A stretch of DNA of 11,050 bases from Faecalicatena sp. (GTDB lineage: Bacteria > Bacillota > Clostridia > Lachnospirales > Lachnospiraceae). How positions within the stretch are numbered: position 1 is the stretch's first letter; every line of letters begins with the position of its first letter. The DNA is taken from the NCBI GenBank assembly GCA_009774255.1, contig VSNK01000110.1, forward strand, positions 1 through 11,050, in the 5' to 3' direction. Positions 1-4,430 of the stretch are shown here, piece after piece. The position numbers were made by a program, and so were the translations under genes. Below the pieces are notes generated by a model. That model had not been told where the DNA came from, did no database searches, and was given only the letters and a program-made list of their open reading frames with translations.

Positions 1-1
1 A

Positions 2-133
2 ACTCTTGGTGTGCCAGATTTTATTTACAATATTATTACAACCGTTCTTACAGGCGGTGTGTCTATGGTGATTTTCTTTGTTGTAAATAAAATTATTTTT
101 CCAGAAGGAGAGACAAAGAAAGAAGAAAAATAA
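2..133 (+). CDS. C-terminal end of a membrane protein, probably a transporter (5' end outside window)
   Basis: An open frame enters from the left edge and stops at TAA 131-133, giving the last 43 residues of a protein. The visible part begins TLGVPDFIYNIITTVLTGG, continues as one hydrophobic helix (roughly VSMVIFFVVNKIIF) and ends in a charged tail, PEGETKKEEK. A terminal transmembrane helix with a lysine/glutamate-rich cytoplasmic tail is typical of permeases and of ECF S-components. Lying 76 bp upstream of an amino-acid decarboxylase, it could be an amino-acid or amine transporter, but that is inference from position only. Too little is visible to name the family. Confidence 0.6.
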   Translation, partial: TLGVPDFIYNIITTVLTGGVSMVIFFVVNKIIFPEGETKKEEK

Positions 134-141
134 ATCGGGTG

Positions 142-168
142 GATATGTCCTGTACTTCAGGACATATC
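142..168 (+). terminator. Perfect 11-bp hairpin between transporter and decarboxylase genes
   Basis: GATATGTCCTG (142-152) pairs perfectly with CAGGACATATC (158-168) around a TACTT loop. The hairpin starts 8 bp after the stop codon of the upstream gene. It is followed by TGCTTTGG rather than a run of T, so it is a weak intrinsic terminator at best. It could instead be a partial terminator or a transcript-stabilising or processing element that sets the ratio of the two genes. The pairing is certain; the role is inferred. Confidence 0.5.
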
Positions 169-209
169 TGCTTTGGATAGGAAAATAAGTTTAGGAGAGG
201 TGAAAAATT

Positions 210-1652
210 ATGGATTCAAAAAAGAAAGAGCTGAATAAACAGGTAAGGAAATTAATGCAAGAGTTTGTTGGTCAGACAGTCAATTTTTATAATCATTTGC
301 ATGAGCAGTCAGTCTGTAGCTCTTCTAAAAAGGAAACCATGGAACATTTAGAAATGCAGCCGATTCCACAATATGGACGCCCAGTACGGGAAGTGTATTC
401 AGAAATGCTCCGGGATGTTTACGGCAATACGATTTTAGAGCAGCATCCCCGCAGTTTTTCCTGTATTCCATCTACAGCCTCTCTCCTTTCATGGATGGGA
501 GATATCATGACGAATGCGTATAATCCTCATGCGAGCTGTCAGATCAATGCCCCGGCTGCAGATCTCATTGAAAAGAAGCTGATACGATGGATGTGCGGCT
601 TGGTCGGATATCCCCAGAGAAGCGGCGGTTTATTTGTCTCCGGTGGTTCAATAGCGAATTTAACTGCATTGACAGCAGCACGGGATGCGAAGCTGACTTA
701 TGCTGATCGCAGCAGAGCAGTCATCTATGTTTCAGACCAGACCCATGCCTCGGTGGCGAAAGGATTGCATATCATCGGATTCCGAAAAGATCAGATCCAT
801 ATGGTTTCAACAGATTCTTCTTTTTGCATGGATATTTCATCTTTACGTGCCGCCATTCGGAACGATGTAGAAAGCGGAAAAAAGCCGTTTGCCATGATTG
901 CCTCTGCCGGAACGACAAATACGGGAAGTGTAGATCCAATGCAGGAAATTGCCGGACTCTGTCAGGAATATGGGATGTGGATGCATGTGGACGGAGCATT
1001 CGGAGCATCAGCGTTACTGTCCGATCAATATAGAAAGATATTGTCCGGAATTGAATATTCCGACAGCTTAAGTTGGGATGCGCATAAATGGCTGCTTCAA
1101 ACCTATGGCTGCGGTGTGGTTTTGATACGGAACCAGTCAGATCTTGTACATAGCTTTGCAGCCCACCCGGAATACCTGCGGGATTCGGAAACCTCGGAAG
1201 GGAGTATAGAATTCTGGGATCTGGGACCGGAGCTTACCCGCCCGGCAAGAAGCCTGAAGCTGTGGATCACGCTTCAGGCATTGGGAAAAAAGGAAATGGG
1301 ACAGATTATAGAACATGGCTGTGTATTGGCGGGACTTGCGGAACGCATGATCCGTGAAAGCCCGGGTTGGGAAATTGTATCCCCGGCGCAGTTTGGCATT
1401 GTAAATTTCCGTTATATTTCGGATGGAAAAATGTCTGAGGATCAGTTGGACAGCATAAATCAGGAGATATCCAGAGAGATAACAGAAAGTGGATTTGCAC
1501 AGATTCTTACGACGGAGCTCCATGAAAAAAAGGTATTGCGTATGTGTACGATCAATCCTGAAACGACAGAAAAGGATATATATGAAACGATAAATAGATT
1601 GAAACAATCGAGGATTATCAGGAAAACGGGGGAGGATGTAAGTTTTGAATAA
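210..1652 (+). CDS. PLP-dependent aromatic L-amino-acid decarboxylase (group II; tryptophan decarboxylase-like)
   Basis: This 480-aa enzyme should remove the carboxyl group of an aromatic amino acid to give an amine (tryptamine, phenethylamine or tyramine type) in the cytoplasm. Landmarks: HPRSFSCIPS (79-88), DIMTNAYNPHAS (98-109, with H107 in the substrate region), FVSGGSIANLTALTAARD (142-159, cofactor phosphate region), SDQTHASVAKGL (175-186, with ring-stacking H179), SAGTTNTGSVDP (232-243), HVDGAFGA (259-266, with D261 for the PLP nitrogen), and SLSWDAHKW (286-294) with the Schiff-base lysine K293. Length and motif order match the R. gnavus tryptophan decarboxylase as I recall it, including the SWDAHKWL(L/F)QTYGC stretch and the ELTRPAR..LKLW segment (341-352). 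The ATG follows a strong AGGAGAGGTG site (193-202). The gene overlaps the following thioesterase by 8 bp. Pocket segments differ from the R. gnavus enzyme (SFSCIPS for FFSFVPG), so the substrate is not settled. Fold and chemistry are near certain; substrate is open. Confidence 0.93.
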   Translation: MDSKKKELNKQVRKLMQEFVGQTVNFYNHLHEQSVCSSSKKETMEHLEMQPIPQYGRPVREVYSEMLRDVYGNTILEQHPRSFSCIPSTASLLSWMGDIMTNAYNPHASCQINAPAADLIEKKLIRWMCGLVGYPQRSGGLFVSGGSIANLTALTAARDAKLTYADRSRAVIYVSDQTHASVAKGLHIIGFRKDQIHMVSTDSSFCMDISSLRAAIRNDVESGKKPFAMIASAGTTNTGSVDPMQEIAGLCQEYGMWMHVDGAFGASALLSDQYRKILSGIEYSDSLSWDAHKWLLQTYGCGVVLIRNQSDLVHSFAAHPEYLRDSETSEGSIEFWDLGPELTRPARSLKLWITLQALGKKEMGQIIEHGCVLAGLAERMIRESPGWEIVSPAQFGIVNFRYISDGKMSEDQLDSINQEISREITESGFAQILTTELHEKKVLRMCTINPETTEKDIYETINRLKQSRIIRKTGEDVSFE

Positions 1653-2124
1653 GGTAAAAAAGGTTCAGGACTCGAAGACGGAACAGGTATATGTGGTAAG
1701 TTCCCGGCATACCAATCCTCAAGGCAGGCTTTTTGGCGGATGTCTGATACAGTGGATTGATGAGATGGCAGGAATTGTCAGCAGGAGACATTCGGAAAGA
1801 ATGGTAACAACAGCTGCTGTCGATCACCTGGTTTTTAAGGCAGGAGCCTGCCAAAATGATATGGTTGTCTTGGTAGGAAGGATTACCTTTACAGGGCATA
1901 CATCTATGGAGGTCAGAGTGGATACCTATGTAGAGAATTATCAGGGAGAACGGAAGTTGATCAACAGAGCATATCTTGTGATGGTAGCAGTGGATGAGGA
2001 TGGCAATCCGGCAGAAATTCCGGGGCTTGAGCCTGTATCCGAGTCTGAGCGGGAGGAATGGTTTGAAGGAGAGAAAAGGTATCATCAGAGAAGGCAATTG
2101 GTCATGCCAGGGCAGCGGAAATGA
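1645..2124 (+). CDS. Hotdog-fold acyl-CoA thioesterase (YkhA/YciA-type)
   Basis: This 159-aa protein has the compact hotdog acyl-CoA thioesterase signature: TNPQGRLFGGCLIQWIDEMAG (residues 23-43), matching the N..G..FGG...W.DE.A pattern, with D39 as the expected active-site acid and a threonine pair at 55-56 followed by the family-like VDHLVF strand. Such enzymes hydrolyse acyl-CoA to free acid and CoA in the cytoplasm, usually as hexamers. The start is TTG at 1645: a GGGGAGG site lies at 1629-1635, and the only nearby in-frame ATG (1636) is immediately followed by TAA. The TTG lies inside the last codons of the decarboxylase, so translation is probably coupled. The physiological acyl-CoA cannot be read from sequence. 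The pairing with an aromatic decarboxylase may be functional or simply an operon of convenience. Confidence 0.88.
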   Translation: MNKVKKVQDSKTEQVYVVSSRHTNPQGRLFGGCLIQWIDEMAGIVSRRHSERMVTTAAVDHLVFKAGACQNDMVVLVGRITFTGHTSMEVRVDTYVENYQGERKLINRAYLVMVAVDEDGNPAEIPGLEPVSESEREEWFEGEKRYHQRRQLVMPGQRK

Positions 2125-2221
2125 GGGATAACCATAAATATTTAATTCAGGTAGCCATTTATAAACCCGAGTATGAAAAAATAAACTGTGGTAAAAAGCT
2201 AATATCATAGCCATTGTCTAA

Positions 2222-2251
2222 TTTACAAATAGGTGTACTTCACAATATATG
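2222..2251 (+). promoter_or_regulatory. Possible sigma-70 type promoter upstream of the sigma-like gene
   Basis: TTTACA (2222-2227) is separated by 18 bp from TATATG (2246-2251), a plausible but imperfect -35/-10 pair in an AT-rich stretch. A start near 2258 would place the two downstream hairpins inside an untranslated leader of the 2439 gene, which would then act as an attenuated leader. Weak matches like this occur often by chance in AT-rich DNA, so this is only a candidate. Confidence 0.22.
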
Positions 2252-2252
2252 A

Positions 2253-2288
2253 GATGTCCAAAAGTTTAGGGGGCTTTGGGCATCTTTT
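2253..2288 (+). terminator. Intrinsic terminator after the decarboxylase-thioesterase operon
   Basis: GATGTCC (2253-2259) pairs with GGGCATC (2278-2284) with one G-U pair. The stem can extend inward through an AAAG/CTTT match with one bulged base, and TTTT follows (2285-2288). It lies about 130 bp after the thioesterase stop. The T-run is short, so termination may be incomplete. Confidence 0.5.
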
Positions 2289-2316
2289 GTAGTTCTGAAA
2301 ATATTTGCATTAAAAG

Positions 2317-2359
2317 AAAATAGTGGCGCATTCCGGTACAGGCAGCGCTACTATTTTTT
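2317..2359 (+). terminator. Strong intrinsic terminator with long stem and T-run
   Basis: AATAGTGGCGC (2319-2329) pairs with GCGCTACTATT (2345-2355) with a single G-U pair. The stem extends by flanking A/T pairs to about 2317 and 2357, and TTTTTT runs to 2359. This is the clearest rho-independent terminator in the window and closes off transcription from the metabolic operon. The A-run on its other side means it could also work for the - strand. If transcription of the 2439 gene starts upstream, it would act as an attenuator in that leader. Confidence 0.75.
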
Positions 2360-2397
2360 ATGCCTAAATTCGACTGGAATGCACGTTCTCCGCCGCA

Positions 2398-2433
2398 CTC
2401 CGATTTGATTTCAAAAAATTTCAAATCGGAGGT
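2398..2433 (+). promoter_or_regulatory. Hairpin that sequesters the Shine-Dalgarno of the sigma-like gene
   Basis: CTCCGATTTGA (2398-2408) pairs perfectly with TCAAATCGGAG (2421-2431) across a 12-nt A/T-rich loop. The 3' arm contains most of the GGAGGT ribosome binding site (2428-2433), which is 5 nt before the ATG at 2439. In the folded state the site is paired, so translation should be low unless the helix opens (temperature, ligand, antisense RNA, or a ribosome or polymerase passing upstream). The pairing is visible; regulation is inference. Confidence 0.6.
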
Positions 2434-2438
2434 AAAAA

Positions 2439-2873
2439 ATGTTTTACAACAAAGCGAGGGAAGAACGGAAATGGAAACAGTGGAAGGAAAGAGAGGAAAA
2501 ACTGATGAGGGAACTTGGAATGTGCGAGGATTCCATACAGAAGATTAGAGAGTGTGACTGGGAAGATTTCAAGGCAGAGAGACTCTATCAGAACCGTCGG
2601 AGGGATTATCCAGAGTATTTCAAATGGAATGGCATAGAGAATGAAGAACCAATCGTTACAGATGTTAAAGGGTTATTAGATACTGTGAGTGATAAGAGAC
2701 TTTACTATATTTTGAAGGAAACAGATAAGAAAACCCTTCAGATTATCATTTTCAAAATGATGGGTTTTTCTGTCAGTGAGATTGCGAAGAAAATGGGATT
2801 CCCAGAACAGACAATTTATACCCGGATGAACAGGCTAAAGAAAAAAATAAATAAATTTTCAAAAAGTGAATAA
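2439..2873 (+). CDS. Sigma-70 region-4-like / helix-turn-helix regulator, mobile-element type
   Basis: This 144-aa protein has a charged, helical N-terminus (about residues 1-60, rich in Lys, Arg, Glu and Trp) and a C-terminal helix-turn-helix around FSVSEIAKKMGFPEQTIYTRMNRLKKKI (110-137), close to the shape of sigma-70 region 4. Residues 75-105 (KGLLDTVSDKRLYYILKETDKKTLQIII) resemble the helix leading into region 4 of small sigma-like proteins common in clostridial conjugative elements. I see no convincing region 2, so it may be a sigma-like regulator rather than a complete sigma factor. It has a perfect GGAGGT site 5 nt before ATG, buried in the hairpin at 2398-2431. It is followed by about 1 kb without a clear gene. 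Likely role: transcriptional control of the surrounding mobile element (inference). Confidence 0.8.
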   Translation: MFYNKAREERKWKQWKEREEKLMRELGMCEDSIQKIRECDWEDFKAERLYQNRRRDYPEYFKWNGIENEEPIVTDVKGLLDTVSDKRLYYILKETDKKTLQIIIFKMMGFSVSEIAKKMGFPEQTIYTRMNRLKKKINKFSKSE

Positions 2874-3678
2874 AAACAGCGGTTCTCCGTGGCTATATAG
2901 TGAGAGGTTAATTTCTTTCGACTGCACATTGACAACTTCATACCAGCATTACAGGTACGTTCCCGCAAGTAGAAGCGTGACAAGATAAGCGCCAGGACGG
3001 GTGGAGACAGATACTATATGGAAGTAGATGAAATTTCCAGAGGCCAAAGAAGCGGCAGGAGGGGAGTCTGTTTCCCTCTATGCAGCATCCGTTCCCGCCC
3101 CGAGCGATCTCTTATACTTGAAACAAAGCCGCGGCTGGCTTTCCGCCATGATCACAAGCGGGGGATAATGATACACATTTGCTAAAGAAAAAAGCAGGAT
3201 GAAATTCAGGTTGTAATCAGCAAGACCTTTCGGACATCCGTGAACGGCATCTTGTACGGCATACAGGCATAGAAAATGCCTGATAGGATAGCGCAGGATA
3301 TTTCCGGGTTTGCTGTCGGTGGAAACTGATATCACTCAATGCATGCGGAGTGCTTCCGGCACTTGGCAGTGCAGTGAGACCAGGCGGATAATTTTTTACA
3401 GACGCAGACAGGAAAACAGGCGGATTTAACTATCAGGAAGCCAGCCAATACCGTACCAGCCAGATGCCTGCCTGTAATGTTCCCTGCCATCATAAGTGGT
3501 GGCTGGCTTTCGGGGATGCGGGGTCAAATACGAATGCCAAAAAAACAGATGATAACTGTTCAGGACAGGACGGCGTATTTACTGCGCTGTCCGTATGAAA
3601 ATATATAGATTGCGGCAGCAAGCCCTATTGCACAGGCAATGTTCATGGGCTTGCAACCGTATCTATGAAGGATACTGA

Positions 3679-3873
3679 ACAGATACAAAATGGAATCAAT
3701 CGAAGTGTAACGTTGATATCAGATACCATGCGGCTGTGGAAATCCACGGCCGCATGCATGTGATACCAACGTTACACAGAACACTCTTGGAAAGGCTTTA
3801 TGCGAGGATTGCCGGACAGAAGATCAGCTATAAAAATGGATTCGAGATACTTCCCAGGAGTGTCTATACATAA
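3679..3873 (+). pseudogene. Coding-like fragment ending before DUF3846 (possible gene remnant)
   Basis: Between TGA at 3676 and TAA at 3871 a 64-codon frame is open with protein-like composition, ending LLERLYARIAGQKISYKNGFEILPRSVYT. There is no ATG early in the frame (first candidates are GTG 3736 and an ATG near 3754) and no good ribosome site, and the 5' half coincides with the 73-nt palindrome. It looks like the C-terminal remnant of a larger protein whose 5' part is missing or frameshifted. I do not recognise the family. Chance open frame is a real alternative. Confidence 0.3.
3705..3777. repeat. 73-nt near-palindrome (cruciform or long hairpin)
   Basis: The outer arms GTGTAACGTTG (3705-3715) and CAACGTTACAC (3767-3777) are perfect 11-bp inverted repeats, each containing the self-complementary AACGTT. 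After one mismatch, TATCA (3717-3721) pairs with TGATA (3761-3765). A small internal loop follows, then CATGCGGCTGTGG (3727-3739) pairs with 3744-3756 around a four-base AAAT loop, with one T-G pair. About 29 pairs form in total. It has no T-run, so it is not a usual terminator. Perfect spaced arms plus an inner stem resemble relaxase/oriT or replication-origin structures, but I cannot assign it. Confidence 0.7.
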
Positions 3874-3890
3874 AGAAAGGTAATGAAAAA

Positions 3891-4430
3891 ATGAATTACG
3901 ATTACGAAGAGCAGGAGACCGGCAGGGAAGAGAACAAGACAGCAGATGAGAGCAAAAAAAGCGGCATGACAGTTCTGGTGGTAGAGCCGTTAAAACCCGC
4001 CTATCTCAAAACCATTTCCGGAGATTTAAAATCTCTGCAAAAGGAAGTCGGGGGACTGATTGATGCCACATATCCGTTTGAAGACCGGGTGGCAGTCGTG
4101 CTGAACGATAAAGGAAAACTGGACTGCCTTATGCCGAACCGGGGGCTCTATGATAATGACGGAAACCTCTATGACATCGTGGCAGGGACATTTCTGGTCG
4201 TAGGTTTGGAGGATGAGAGCTTCTGTTCCCTGAATGAAGAGATGGCGGCGAAATATCTGGAGAAATATAAGGCTCCTGAAATGGTGGTCTGTATCAACGG
4301 ACAGTTGGGGATGTTCCCAATACCGGAAGAATGGACAAGAAACAGGGTTCCACCTGATAAAGGCTCTAAAAATGGTAGAAATCCAGAGAAAAAAACAGGA
4401 AAGAGAAACCGGGCAGATGAAGGACGTTAA
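3891..4430 (+). CDS. DUF3846 domain protein
   Basis: This 179-aa protein has a short acidic N-terminus (1-24), a domain at about 26-125 that I recognise as DUF3846 (MTVLVVEPLKPAYLKTI, then LKSLQKEVGGLIDATYPFED, NRGLYDNDGNLYDIVAGTFLVVG and FCSLNEEMAAKYLEKY) and a basic, lysine/arginine-rich tail (about 150-179). DUF3846 proteins are small accessory proteins of Firmicutes conjugative elements and phages with no established biochemical function. The start ATG follows AAAGAAAGG (3872-3880) at 10 nt; another ATG at 3883 leads to a stop after two codons. The 3' end overlaps the helicase gene by 14 bp, which suggests joint expression and perhaps a shared DNA-processing role (inference). Confidence 0.85.
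   Translation: MNYDYEEQETGREENKTADESKKSGMTVLVVEPLKPAYLKTISGDLKSLQKEVGGLIDATYPFEDRVAVVLNDKGKLDCLMPNRGLYDNDGNLYDIVAGTFLVVGLEDESFCSLNEEMAAKYLEKYKAPEMVVCINGQLGMFPIPEEWTRNRVPPDKGSKNGRNPEKKTGKRNRADEGR

Larger units (their letters stand above)
2874..3890. other. About 1 kb without a convincing gene, rich in hairpins
   Basis: No + strand frame stays open beyond about 65 codons. Structures seen: GAGGGGA (3058-3065 region) with TTCCCTC; the palindrome AGCCGCGGCT inside AAAGCC..GGCTTT near 3125-3142; CAGGCAT/ATGCCTG (3264-3270/3276-3282, loop AGAAA); GAAGCCAGCC with GGCTGGCTTTC (3437-3446/3501-3511, one bulge); AACAG/CTGTT (3544-3548/3556-3560); GGACGGCG/CGCTGTCC (3568-3575/3585-3592, one G-U); and the 73-nt structure at 3705-3777. 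A small + strand frame at 3028-3168 (46 codons, MKFPEAKEAAGGESVSLYAA...) has no good ribosome site. Possible readings are a structured non-coding RNA, an origin of transfer or replication, or decayed genes. I cannot choose between them. Confidence 0.6.

Noticed and set aside
2360..2548. 62-codon + strand frame starting at ATG 2360
   Set aside because: It starts directly in the terminator T-run with no ribosome site, runs through the Shine-Dalgarno hairpin and then overlaps the sigma-like gene out of frame.
3078..3335. 85-codon - strand frame ending ESQPRLCFKYKRSLGAGTD
   Set aside because: No ribosome site or supporting neighbour on that strand, and it lies in the structured ORF-poor kilobase. 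It could be a conserved spurious frame, so I did not call it.
3705..3777. Intrinsic terminator or integron attC site
   Set aside because: There is no T-run after the stem on either strand, and the arms do not fit the GTTRRRY core pattern of attC.
2874..3890. Group II intron or IStron
   Set aside because: No reverse transcriptase or maturase frame, and I could not find a GTGYG start or a domain V-like hairpin.
4234..4416. N-terminal extension of the helicase back to ATG 4234
   Set aside because: This stretch is the DUF3846 coding region in another frame, and the translated extension (Trp/Arg rich) does not resemble helicase sequence.
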